DNA of 64,000 nucleotides from Halictus rubicundus (GCF_050948215.1 NC_135151.1:3450220-3514219), one strand, 5' to 3'. Numbered from the stretch's first letter, positions 44,965-55,436 are shown. Notes: generated by a model from the sequence alone, not told the origin. A program made the numbers and translations.

Positions 44965-45761
44965 AATGCGATCGGGAACCTAGATCAGCCAAGGTTCCGA
45001 AAAAAATTAGGTACATCTAGACGCAAAAATAATTCGAAAGTAAAATATCCGAATCTGCGAAGTGGTCCATCCAGCGTAGATTGTTGCGAGGAGTCTGATT
45101 TCTATCGAATCGGGTCGGGTAATTGATCAGTCGGCTCGCATACATAGCTCGCAAACGGCTCTCCTCGCAGAGCTCGCAGCATCGCGATCCGATACGCACG
45201 GGAGAGGCAAGGTCGTGATTCCCAGAGCAAACACAATCCTTATTAATTTGTAAGCTCGATGGGAGCGGGCGATAAGGACGAGCGGTGGAGGAGAAGAGGG
45301 ACCGAAAGTGGGGCAGATCGCGAGGCAGGACGAGGCGAGACGAGGCGAGGCGAGGCGAGGCGAGCGCGCACAATACACGGCCGGTACAATGCAAACGAGC
45401 CGCGGGTTCGGCCCTTTTGTGTCTTGCCGGGGCAATAATCTACCCGGAGGAACAGAATATGAAGTCTACGCGACTGTTTGCTTCGTTAAGCCACCCATTT
45501 CGAGCACACTTTTCCCCGGCGACCAAGACGAACGAGCTGTATCGCTGATCCGCACGCGATTCCGTCGTTTGTTCACCCTAGCCGGATTAACATTCCGCCG
45601 AGCGGAATAGTCTATCTGTCTATCCGTATCCGCTCGCGAATATTGAGTAACCGAGAACGCAGGAGAATGATGAACCGATCTCCGTGTTCCACGTGCTCCT
45701 CCGATCACGATTTCCCATAGATCTTCCCCTCGAGACCTGGTCAGCGATTTTTATGGTTCTA
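44965..45761. other. unique DNA, no gene seen
   Basis: Contains a short (GAGGC)n run at about 45,330-45,365. Frames crossing it on both strands are artefacts. Confidence 0.5.
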
Positions 45762-45836
45762 CAGTGAGTTCTCGATATATGTCGCCGAGGCCTGGATTGT
45801 AATCGTCGCAGAATTATCCCCATAACCACGGGATAT
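45762..45836. mobile_element. pogo-like MITE, truncated
   Basis: TA then CAGTGAGTTCTCGATATATG and the GCCGAGGCCTGG and GAATTATCCCCATAACCACGG words. The right half is absent. Confidence 0.8.
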
Positions 45837-45877
45837 AGTGTTTTGGAGCTGGAACAGCTTTCAGTGAAATGGGTTAA

Positions 45878-46527
45878 CCCCTTGCCCTTGAAGATTCTGA
45901 ACAGAGTCTAATAAATGTGCATGTTATTAATTTCCTTTAAACCGAAATAAAATTCTATTTTGCCATAGTTGATATAGTAGTAGTACTTTATTTTGTTCCC
46001 CTCAGGGTTACAATTCAAATTCACAAAGCCTCCTACTTCCTTCCTAACCTTAACCTATAGTTGATATACAGGGTGGGAAAGGGGGTGATTGTACGCGAAA
46101 AAAGAAATCGAAAATATAGAATAAAAATGTTTCGTTTGAGGCTTTGTTTTCGAGAACATTGAGTTTGAAAATGCAGCCAATGCGCGTGTTATTCGATAGG
46201 AATTGTCTGCTGCGTCTGACCATGACCTACCAATTCTACTTCCTACTCAAACTAAAGCACGCGAACCCGACGGATCTTTAAATTCGATTTTCTCGAAAAC
46301 AAAGCCTCAAACGAAAAATTTTTATTCTATATGTTCGACTTCTTTTTTCGCGTAGAATCACCCCCTTTCCGCTTGTACCACCAGTTACCAACCACCCTGT
46401 ATATATCTCCTTTAGAGAAAAACACACGCATACAATAAATGTAAAATATCTTTTTTTTTCTATGAAATTCTGAACGATGGAGAATCTCGAATCATTATAA
46501 TCACAAAATAAATAGTAGTGCAAGGGG
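45878..46527. mobile_element. TTAA-flanked piggyBac-type MITE, family 1, inverted and interrupted
   Basis: TTAA on both sides. The CCCCTTGCCCTTG left end and CACTA-TGCAAGGGG-like right end correspond to the 2.67-kb element read backwards. The interior words GGAATTTTATTTCGG (inverted) are shared. A CAGGGTG-group element sits in the middle. Confidence 0.82.
46069..46399. mobile_element. CAGGGTG-group MITE nested in the TTAA MITE
   Basis: TA on both sides. CAGGGTGGGAAAGGGGGTGA on the left; on the right TCACCCCCTTTCC then a 24-bp extension ending ACCACCCTG. The arms mirror over about 120 bp, including CGAAAACAAAGCCTCAAACG. 331 bp. The right end looks slightly longer than the left. Confidence 0.85.
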
Positions 46528-46531
46528 TTAA

Positions 46532-47557
46532 ACATCCATGGACCGTAGACTTTCAAAAATTGTAAAATGGTCGTCGGTGAAGAAGTGTGTTCTCGTTTTG
46601 TAGATTTTTTTCTCACAATTTCGCAATGCGAAGAAGTCGGCCGATTTGTGTGTTCATTTCACGTCGTCGTTATGCGTCGCCGGCGATCGCATCGTTCTTA
46701 TACCGATTCCGAAGCAGCGAGTCTCGGTTCGGGACCGGTACGCCGGCGTCTGCGGCGTCTATCGGCGAATCAGCCGAGGCAGATTTTTCCGTGGCCGTTT
46801 TTAATTAGACGACGGTGTGCCGTAAGATTAGAGGCTCGAGACTCGGCTGCAGTGTATCTCGAGGTGCGCTAACGGTAAACCGAGCGCGGACAACCACCGC
46901 AACAGCCGAACAAAACGACTCGGAGCCGAGCCAAGCCGGTGCAACCATTCCGATTACAATCGCGCGCGCGCGCGCGTGCGCGAGCGAGCAACTTCGAAGC
47001 GCAGATGCACTTCGTCCCGCGTGCACTCTATTTATCCCGATGGAGACGCGAGCAGACCCGACAAATTTCACGGTCGAGCCTCGTCTTCGAGTCTATCGTC
47101 CTCTTCGACCGCTGCTCTTCGAGATTTATCCTCGCGTCTGATAATCCTTTTCGTGACCTCCAAGCATTTTTTCGCGACCTTGCCAAATTCTTCTTTCCTT
47201 CTTTAACGTCATTAGAGACGAGCGTTCTATGACTGCGTTTTAGGAATTTCAGTAGGTTTTTAAAATGCACCAAATTAGGCGAGCTCGATTAATTAATCGA
47301 TGCGAAATTCCTAAATAAATCGACGAAATGTATAGATCGGAGCAAAACAGGAGGAGCTTCCTTCCGAGAAAGTTTAGACAAATAAAAGACAAAAGTTTTA
47401 GACATACAAAATTGTAGTAGCACTCGATGCTTCTCTGTTCACAAGTAGTTCGTTATAAAATGTGAGGGCTATAAAAATGATTTCTGTTTTTCATTCGAGT
47501 GTCGATCTTCACGCTTATCTGTGTTTGACCGGACTCTCTTATTTTTACCGGTCTCTA
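46532..47557. other. unique DNA, no gene called
   Basis: CpG-rich at 46,640-47,150 with a GCGCGCGCGCGCGTGCGCG run near 46,963. Frames up to 108 codons on both strands without domains. Confidence 0.5.
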
Positions 47558-47748
47558 GTGAAGCTCAAGCGGCTAAAAGAAAAGGTCTTCTCTTGGCAAA
47601 TTCGACACTGTCAGCGGAGATCGCCGAGCTCGCAGAAGATATCGATAAGACGGCGTCGATCGCGACGATAAAGCGGAGAAACGGGATCCTACGATGGTTC
47701 GTCGGTCTGGTGACACATTTCTCTAGAAAATATCGGAGGGAAAATTGA
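47558..47748 (+). CDS. possible terminal coding exon, unknown protein
   Basis: A pyrimidine-rich stretch (CTTATTTTTACCGGTCTCTAG) that could serve as a splice acceptor precedes an open frame ending in TGA. Read in that frame it begins EAQAAKRKGLLLANSTLSAE. The frame continues with a heptad-like stretch (IAELAEDIDK) and ends TIKRRNGILRWFVG, then a basic tail. GC at third codon positions looks higher than in the surroundings. I do not recognise the protein. It could equally be a chance frame. No partner exons were identified. Confidence 0.25.
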
Positions 47749-47871
47749 AAAAGATCTTCTCAAATAGATCGCTTCAGCGTGGGACACAATAGGAAATGGG
47801 CTCGGCGTTCCCACAATTTACTTGAAGATAGCCAAACTAATTTTATACACCTCGCTACGTAAAGTGATAAT

Positions 47872-48213
47872 TAGACCGCGGATCTTTATGCAAAATAAAA
47901 GTGTGTTCTACAAGCTAAATGAAAATGTATTTCTCCTTCCAATAATTTTAATCGGTCGATAATAATTAGTATAATATTAGTCGATAAAAATGGGTAGTTG
48001 TATTGTAGAACAGTAAAAACATTAGAACAATTTAAAAATTCTGTTACACCATTTTCAACCTATTAAACATATTAAGAAAATAAATTTCTATTTCACTCCA
48101 GTCTGTTGTAATTTAAAATTTTTATTTTGCAACAGCACTCTTGAAATCTTGTAATGTTCGAAGAGTATTGCGTTGCAAGCATTTGCTTCACAGGTGCTTA
48201 AAATCCACAAATT
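47872..48213. mobile_element. hAT-like MITE (TAGACTG family), right end decayed
   Basis: TAGACCGCGGATCTTTATGC matches the family left end. GCTTAAAATCCACAAA at the right is a weak match to GCATAAAATCCGCAGTC. The boundary on the right is approximate. Confidence 0.55.
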
Positions 48214-49995
48214 GTTTTAACATTTCACGGAGGAGGTACGTTTCGTTTGATGAAACATTTCATGAATGAAAACGAGCACCGAAACAAATAACAATATCGA
48301 ACGTATTAAGGTGCAGACAATGCGTGTTCGTACGCAAAAATGTAAAATAAATTCTGGCGTGCACACACAAAGGTTCGAAAACTGTTGAAACAAAGTAGTG
48401 GTCCATCGCGCGGTGCATCTCTCGGTGCATCGGCCACGCTGCACCGGTACGCACCGTGAGCGTAGTAGCCGCGTAGTATGCACTCGTTTCACGCACGATA
48501 CAGTTACGGCCAGCTTGGCCGTCACGGCTCGTTACAGTCTAGAAAATAATATCTATTACCGAGCAGGTGCGTGGCCGAGTATACCAGCGGAGAGCCGGCG
48601 CAATTACTGGCAATTAGAAAATCCGTAACGAACCCTCTCGTGACCGTTCAATTTTTTAATCGCCGCGCGATTAAACGGGACACGCGTCTCACGACAATCT
48701 GATCGGCGACTTTTGCCCGGCCGCTTGGCAAGCGTGCAAGTCGATGGAAAATCATGCGTCTTCGAACTAGAGCGAGCAGCTCTAGCGAGCCGACGCGCGT
48801 TTTCACGCGTCGCTTTCACTTTATGCGAGCGGGCCCGATCTCGTAACTATAATACGGGTTTCCATGCAAATTTCCGTTTTTATTCGCTGATTTTTCGTAA
48901 TGTGGAATTTCTTTTGTTCGCCGATATGCGTTACCCTGATCGACGGCAATCACTTGCAGTCGGCGAAAGATGTTAAACTTTTCTGGTCTAACAACTTGCC
49001 AACACTTGGTCAAAGACGTTCGAGTGTTCTGAGAATAATTGTGACTGCGAATCTTTCTGCAAACTAAAAATTGTTTGCATCGATCGGAGGAAACATAGAG
49101 ACCTTTCTTTTCTTATTTAACAATAAGTTCGAGAATGTATTGACATTGTTACTTTTAATGTCTCCGCTGTTTGAAATTCTAAAAATAAATGCATAAAGGA
49201 AGAGTGTTCGCAAATTATCATACCAGATTAGAAAAGTTTGATACCTCGTAGAAAAATTTGCAATCGCTCGATGAGACAAACTTAATGTCATAATTATTTT
49301 CCGAACATTTCGAATCTCTTTCGCCGAGAGTTTGCAAGTTATCGGTCCGGATTGCAACAGCTAAATATCTCTCGTCGAATGTTTGCAAGTTACTGGACCA
49401 GATTGGAATAACTTTTTAGCGACGCCATAACTTTTCGACAGTCCGTCGGAGCGCGATAAATTGATTGTTAGTCGCGACGCTATTCCAACGACCCGTTCCG
49501 TCGCGACGCCGCGTTATCATGTTTGATTAAGTTTAATAAAATCACTTATCCCTCTGGTTACTCGCATTTTCGCTCGTTCTATCGCGAATTTCATTTCGCG
49601 ATTCTTTTTATCGCGTCCTCGAAGCGCGGCGGCAGAGCGTTGCGCGTTTCGTTCCGCTCTTGTTTCATTATGTCTCGAACCGTTTATTCCCTCTCTGTTG
49701 GCGTACATATTTTGTTCCGTTGGATGAAATAAAAGCGACATTATCATTATTATCTTTATACTCGGGAAACTCCCTTTTATCCCAGCCACCGCTTTAACAA
49801 GACTCTGTTTCAGCGGAGCGTATATACGTATGTATATTCGACGGGATTTCCCTCTGCAAATCGGATTCGCGATGTCCGTATTTTGAACGAGTACCGCACG
49901 CTTTAACGATCCCGTCACACCTTTCACTCCGCTTCCTCGTTTCCCTGTCAAAAAGTTCTGCTTATCCGTTTCGGCTCGTTCCGACGTTTATAATA
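48214..49995. other. mostly unique DNA
   Basis: A weak short repeat (GTTTGCAAGTTA-CGG-CCGGATTG type) recurs at about 49,208, 49,330 and 49,380. A solo hAT-like end (GACTGCGAATCTTTCTGC) lies at about 49,043. A minus-strand frame of 144 codons (49,517-49,951) has no recognisable content. Confidence 0.5.
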
Positions 49996-50048
49996 TTAGG
50001 TTGGGGAAAAAGAAATCCATTACTTTTACGTGAACTTCAAGACTTTAT

Positions 50049-50310
50049 TTAACATGTTTCGGATTGTCCGATTTGGGTCAAATATGCACCGTTTTGTTCT
50101 ATGGTTTGTTGCCATTTTAAAGGTAGCTTCATAAAGCCTCTCTCATAGAAGTCTTGGTCCCTATTGGCGAAAAACTCTAGTAATCGATTTTCACAATCTT
50201 CTCTTGATGCCAATTTCTTATCACTGAGGAAGTTTTGCAATGCAAGAAAAACATGGTAATTGCTTGCTACCAGGTCTGGACTATATGGTGGATGCATCAA
50301 ATCTTTCCAA
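50049..50310 (-). pseudogene. mariner transposase C-terminal fragment (inverted arm)
   Basis: About 85 codons on the minus strand starting at the LMHPPYSPDL block. This contains the third catalytic aspartate region of the mariner DD34D triad (consensus YSPDLAP-DYHLF; here YSPDLVASNYHVF, with the conserved P-SD positions changed). It continues LSDKKLASREDCENRLLEFF and ends normally at GQSETC then stop. The first and second aspartates are absent. It is inverted relative to the main fragment, so it was produced by rearrangement of a second element copy or by aberrant transposition. Confidence 0.85.
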
Positions 50311-50341
50311 AGATCGTGGTCAAAGCGCGGCAGCTTAAACG

Positions 50342-50784
50342 ATGGCCAAACCAGGACTAACGGCCAGGGAGGTTCTGCTGTGTATTTGGTGGGACTGGAA
50401 AGGAATCATTTATTATGAGTTGCTTCCATATGGCCAAACAATAAATTCGGATCTCTACTGTCAACAACTGGCCTGTTTGAAGCTAGCGATTGACCAGAAA
50501 CGGCCAGAATTTGCCAACGGGAGAGGTGTTGTGTTCCATCAGGACAACGCCAGGCCGCACACGTCTATAATGTCTCGCCAGAAACTCCGGGAGCTTGGTT
50601 GGAGAAATTGGCATCAAGACAAGATTGTGAAAATCGATTACTAGAGTTTTTCGCCATTAGGGACCAAGACTTCTATGAGAGAGGCATTATGAAGCTACCT
50701 TTAAAATGGCAACAAATTATAGAAAAAAAAAACGGTGCATATTTGACCCAAATCGGACAATCCGAAACATGTTAAATAAAGTCT
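50342..50784 (+). pseudogene. mariner transposase, middle and C-terminal, internally deleted
   Basis: The plus-strand frame starts at AKPGLTAREVLLCIWWDWKG, a hallmark of mariner transposases. It includes GVVFHQDNARPHTS with the second catalytic aspartate. After KLRELGWRN the frame jumps: the next recognisable sequence (KIVKIDY in one frame, then ENRLLEFF-like in another) lies beyond a deletion that removed the YSPD block with the third aspartate. The C-terminus TQIGQSETC is present. The N-terminal DNA-binding half and first aspartate are also missing, so it is inactive. Confidence 0.85.
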
Positions 50785-50874
50785 TGAAGTTCACATAAAA
50801 ATGATGGATTTCTTTTTCCCCAACCTAATATTCTTACGACCATACTCTGTGCCACGATGTTCCGTAATCATTTT

Positions 50875-51102
50875 CACGATGTCCGAAATAAAAGATTTTC
50901 GCATAGAGGTGGACATGGAGCTTCAGTTGATGTTCTGTCTCAAATTTTCCCTTCTGGATCCCTTTCAGCTGTTCAACAAATCAATTATTTTGCCGTCCGT
51001 TCGCAAACAAGTAAAATACCATTGTCTAAATCGTACCTTTCGAATTTTGGACGTAATGCCTCAGCAACAGTGCTTCTAGCGGCAATAATGTGTATACTTT
51101 AA
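50875..51102 (+). CDS. unrecognised open frame between mariner and TTAA MITE
   Basis: An open frame of about 76 codons (starting about DVRNKRFSHRGGHGASVDVL) has a composition like real protein, and a segment RSQTSKIPLSKSYLSNFGRN. It ends where the TTAA MITE begins. I do not recognise it, and no splice sites were established. It may be a fragment of a host gene or of a larger transposon; chance is not excluded. Confidence 0.22.
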   Translation, partial: HDVRNKRFSHRGGHGASVDVLSQIFPSGSLSAVQQINYFAVRSQTSKIPLSKSYLSNFGRNASATVLLAAIMCIL

Positions 51103-51339
51103 CACGTTTTGACTGCCATGTCACCTATATGTGGGTGACGGAATTATTTGTCCAGGTTTCAGAATGAATTTTTAAGTTAATATATCCATCGTACCAAGTT
51201 TGATTAGGATCTGTAAAATGCGAGAAAGTTGGAGGACTACTGAATATCACACATTCAATTATTTTCAATTTTTATTTCATCAAATAACTTACTTTGACTT
51301 TATGGAATTTTTGAGGTTCCTAGTATGGCAGTCAAAGTG
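51103..51339. mobile_element. TTAA-type MITE (CACGTTTTGACTGCCAT ends)
   Basis: TTAA on both sides. CACGTTTTGACTGCCATG is mirrored by CATGGCAGTC-like TATGGCAGTCAAAGTG. 237 bp, non-coding. A separate family from the other TTAA elements. Confidence 0.88.
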
Positions 51340-51343
51340 TTAA

Positions 51344-52142
51344 TCAACCATATTGGTTCACGTGGTGTGTATCTGTCACCGACGGCGCAGTAACAAATTC
51401 TCTCAAAAACTGAGGTTACCGCTGCTTTTTTTTTTATAATTGTCTGTATATGTTTAGTAGTTTATGCACTAAGTGAATTATTGATAACGACACACTCCTT
51501 ACTACGTAGTGATTCTGTAGTATATAAATAGTTGTTTAGTAGAAACAGAATCGTATTAGCTTCATTCAGTGTTTTGTGCTCAAATTGAAGAAGAAAACAT
51601 GATTCAGTGCCTAATGGAAACAGAACCGTATTAGCTTCATTCAATGTTTTGTGCTCAAATTGAAGAAGAAAACATGATTCAGTGTCTAAAACGTAAGACG
51701 TGGGAGCGTGACCTTCGGGCTGGAGTTAACAAGAAAACAAGGAAATATATTTGTGATGTTTGCAGTAATTGAGTGTGCGACGATGACACGACAAAAATAT
51801 TTGCATTCGAATAAATTACTTACGAAATGTTTACTTATTTTTGTGTAATTTTATTTTCAGGTACAACTTCAGGTGTACGAGCTACGGCTTAGAGATCGGT
51901 ATCCTCAGTCGTATCAATTCTAACTTTTAGCATATGTGCTGATAATTACTATATCCATTAATATTTTTCGTTTCTGATATCAGAGATGTACAGTATATTC
52001 AATAAAGTTTCAGTTGATACAAAAACTTTTCACATAAGCTGTATTCCTGTCAATTGATGGTCATTCTAAACCTGAATGACTAAACTAATGGACTAAACCA
52101 ACCATACGCTACATCGAAGTCTAGAACATTTGGTTAAAGATC
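51344..52142. other. unique DNA with a 75-bp tandem pair and a possible transposase relic
   Basis: The block CGTATTAGCTTCATTCA, GTTTTGTGCTCAAATTGAAG, ACATGATTCAGTG occurs twice in tandem (about 51,548-51,622 and 51,623-51,697). Directly after, a short frame at about 51,685-51,769 (KRKTWERDLRAGVNKKTRKY then ICDVC) has a Cys-X2-Cys pattern. That would fit the cysteine-rich C-terminus of a piggyBac-type transposase, but it is too short to assert. Confidence 0.45.
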
Positions 52143-52147
52143 CGCCG

Positions 52148-53418
52148 CACAGTGTGACGAATGGCCTTTTTAGCTGGACAAAAGTAACTTTCAAATCAAC
52201 AAAAACTAACTGTGCTAATATAATTTAAAATAACCATGTATTAAAACCCTTGAATATTAAAACTTAAAATTCTTTTGTTGTATGTTTACAGAGCGTGTAA
52301 ACTTCACCTAAAAAACGAACACCTAACCTATAAATGAATGGGCACATTTCCATACGCGCTAGAAATATGTTAAAATGTACTAAGGAGTGTTTAAATTTCC
52401 TATATACGATGGATATAACATCTCAAAATATGTATTTTCACTTTAGTAATTCCAAATTATCGATAACATTCCTCTATTTTTGTAAATTAAGTGTCAAAGA
52501 CGGTACTTATTTTTCCACAGAAACGCCCATGTTACTACTCTTCGTTAATGAATTAGTATATGCCCCACGTCGCCCCACGCGATGATTTTTACATATAAAT
52601 AAAGTAGAGATTCTCTACTTTATTTTAGTACCAAAACTGGCTTGCGCAACGTTGCGCAACTATACTAATTTTTACAATGAAGTTACGTCGTTTTACGTAC
52701 ACGCTCGTGACAATCATAGCTCGGGCCGGGCGTTTCGAACGCTTATTGTTAACGGTTTGTTTAGTCTCATTCATTGTATATTGAAGGAATAAACAATGAT
52801 AAGATCCCCGAGTTTTCGTCTAAACTTCAGTCGTAAACCCAAACGTTTGTCGTAACACAAATACGTTTAGATATATTCTATTTACATTTGTTTATAAGTT
52901 ATTAGTTTTTAGCAACCGAATGTTCCTACTGAAGACTGATTTTGATCTCTGTTATTTCTTTTGTTTTATTTATATTTTCATGTTATTATATTTTTATTAA
53001 AATAGTAAACAATAATATGAAACAGAGTTGTTATTTACAAAGTGAAACCTTATACTAAACCAAAGAATAATTCTTTCCCGTTAGAATATATCTGAATCTC
53101 CAAAAAGTAACATGTATTATAATTTTTCCAAAATTACATTGTTTTCGTCCCTAATTCAAAATGACGTCTTCTTTGATAATATCTACTACTTGTTAAATCA
53201 TTCTGTGTTACATAGATCCATTACTAACTTTGTTGTATTTTTTATTTGATTATAAATCACTTAAACTTTATTGTTTAATTAACAAAAACCAACTAAATGT
53301 CGTAAAAAATTAATAATTATTTATATTTTATACAACTGTAAACATATTAATCGATAAATATAGAAAAATAGTCGATTTCGAGTTTTGTCCAGCTAAAAAG
53401 GCCATTCGTCATACTGTG
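52148..53418. mobile_element. Transib-type element with 23-spacer RSS-like ends
   Basis: The flanks are CGCCG on both sides. The terminal inverted repeat is 36 bp with one mismatch (CACAGTG on the left, CACAGTA on the right) and continues TGACGAATGGCCTTTTTAGC. In both ends exactly 23 bp separate the heptamer from ACAAAA, giving ACAAAAGTA on the left and ACAAAACTC on the right (6 and 7 of 9 matches to the V(D)J nonamer ACAAAAACC). The 1,271-bp interior is AT-rich; I find no transposase fragment. Non-autonomous. Confidence 0.9.
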
Positions 53419-53423
53419 CGCCG

Positions 53424-54587
53424 TCTTAGTTGTCGTTATTACAGCCAGAAGGCCAACCCAGCGGGTGAGCACGCAGGTGAAAAATCATGAGAATTGATGG
53501 GGAACAATTGATCGCGAAGTGCCGGAAGAATACCACAACTGTTGCAGTTTCGACGAGACACGTGGCTCGGAACTGCGAAGGGGGTTGGTTCGATGAAGTC
53601 GTTCTGGAATCGTGAGCGCACCAGGCCGTGGGTGCAGGGTGTCCGGGGTAAACGGGAATCCATTATCGCTCGGATAAAACAAACACGCGATTCAAAGTTC
53701 ATCTGCTCCGCAACGCCCCGGTGGGCTGACCTACATCCCGACGGCAGAAAATTATTGCGATATCATCGCGAGCGACGCGCCGCGGAGAATAATAAAGCAC
53801 GCCGTGGAGGCCGCGATGGGTGTGGACGTTCCATAACGTATAGAGACCGAGATACGTCCGGAGACAGGCGAGCGTCCGAGCTGTGCATCACCACGAGGCT
53901 CAAACCGACCGATCTTCTCGAACATCCGATTCGCGGAAACTTCGAAAACGAATCCGAGATTCTTTTCTTGCCCGTTGATCGTTCTCTCGGCCATTTGTCG
54001 GCTGGCGAGGGCCTCGGCCAGATGAGAACCGAAGGGAAAGGGTGCAAGGGATGCTGGGAAGCGAGAGGCAGACTCGGGGGATGAAGAATGGAAAGGTTAA
54101 CTGGAAACAGCGTTGCGAGATGATTCGTTTTAGCGCGGTTCCGGGTCGCTAAGCAACGCGGCAGGCTTTTAGCGTTTTCGTTCGAGCAGCCGGCTATTGT
54201 CTCGAGATGAAAAAGATTTCTTCCCGAGCTTTACGCTTGCCAGGGCTAACTGACTCGCTCGAGAACCCTCCCGGATCCCATGAGTCCTCGATCAGGCGGG
54301 TCCCAAGCGATTTCTCTGCTCTGACTTTTTCGAAACTTGCGAATCATTACGCTACGTTGTCGCTGGGATCGTTTCTGGATCCTGGATTGACCATTACTGG
54401 AGACCTGCAAGTGTTTCCTGCGGGAATCTATGGGGTGGATTGGTCCATTCTTGCTCTGCACCATCACGAAAATCATTTGACATCACCTTCCCGTTTGGGA
54501 TCAAGCACGGGAATTGCACTAAGCAGTGGCACAAGAAGAACTCAATACGTCTCAATAGTTTTTTCTATCGATATAATTAAGTATATA
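53424..54587. other. unique GC-rich DNA, no gene called
   Basis: The plus-strand frame 53,542-54,084 (180 codons) is the longest unexplained one here. The reverse strand is open over half of it and the peptide is R/G/E-rich without domain. I treat it as chance. Confidence 0.4.
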
Positions 54588-54898
54588 CAGTGAATTCTCA
54601 TTACGAGTCAGTGGCAACCTTACAATTTGGAGTCAGTGGAACTACCCACACCACCGCGGTGAAGGACCGAAGCTCGAGAGCCGTCTCTCGTGCAACATTG
54701 TATCGGAGAAAGACATTTTCTCAGTCTTCTTGTCACTATCGGTTAGTAGTCATAGGCTTATGGCTTATAGACGGATGTGCCTCTTAGGTTTCCAGCGTGG
54801 CCTGTGTATTGCAAATGCGACGCTCGGCGACAACCTCAGATTTCGTCTAAGAGTCAGTCACCCGAACGGCACAACTGCCTCGTAACGAGAATTCACTG
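54588..54898. mobile_element. pogo-like MITE, distinct subfamily
   Basis: TA on both sides. CAGTGAATTCTCATTACGAG on the left is mirrored by CTCGTAACGAGAATTCACTG on the right. It shares only the first 12 bases of the terminal repeat with the common subfamily, and the interior is different. 311 bp. AACTACCCACACCACCGCGG echoes the ATCCCCACTACCGCGG word of the common subfamily. Confidence 0.88.
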
Positions 54899-55297
54899 TA
54901 AATAGTAACCACTCGGAGGAAAAAATTGAAAAATAAAAATTTGATACCTAATGGTTTAAGAAGACTGTATATTTACTCCCACAGAAGCTAAGCAGATACT
55001 GTATTCAGTTTTTTCAATTTTTCGATCTCGTCGCGTTACACGTGGGTGTACCGGGGTCGATGCGCAATTATGGCGCGTGCAATCTATTTGGGAGTACAGT
55101 CGATTTCGGAAACGCAAAGGGGGGTACTGTGGGAGAGATCGGGGATCGTTGGAACGGGAACGAAAATTCGATCGGGTTTTTTCAGCGGCCGTGGATCGAA
55201 AGAACGGCGATCGGGCGAGAGCGACTCGCCATAAATCAAACCGGGGAACAACGGTTCGCCGCTGCGTCGTAAATAATTGATAGCGGAGAGAAAGGAG

Positions 55298-55309
<12 letters not shown>

Positions 55310-55344
<35 letters not shown>
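55310..55344. repeat. (GA)n microsatellite
   Basis: A pure run of about 17 GA units with purine-rich flanks on both sides. Confidence 0.95.
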
Positions 55345-55348
<4 letters not shown>

Positions 55349-55374
55349 GAGAGAAAGAGAGAGAATTTACTCAC

Positions 55375-55436
55375 CATAATCGGAGCGCAATCTCGCCGGC
55401 CAAATACAGACGGGGACGGTGCGGCGAGCGCAGCAT
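55375..55436 (-). CDS. candidate 62-nt internal microexon
   Basis: On the minus strand, a TTGTTTCGTTGCAG acceptor directly precedes ATGCTGCGCTCGCCGCACCG. The segment ends ...CGATTATG at a textbook donor, GTGAGTAAAT. Both splice signals are close to consensus and the segment is GC-rich in AT-richer flanks. The length of 62 nt is not a multiple of three and all frames are short, so the product is unknown. In insects such tiny exons occur, but unaided prediction is unreliable. Confidence 0.25.

Larger units (their letters stand above)
49996..50828. mobile_element. mariner turned into a fold-back with two 3' ends
   Basis: Ends TTAGGTTGGGGAAAAAGAAATC and its mirror, with TA outside both. The outer 260 bp on the left is the mariner 3' part in reverse orientation. 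The rest is the middle plus 3' part in forward orientation. The 5' end of the original element is absent. Both arms carry the stop-proximal GGACAATCCGAAACATG sequence. The TIR type and protein fit the mariner family, cecropia-like by its TTAGGTTGG start. Confidence 0.9.

Noticed and set aside
53542..54084. 180-codon plus-strand open frame
   Set aside because: GC-rich sequence, open on the reverse strand as well, low-complexity R/G/E composition, no domain or splice context.
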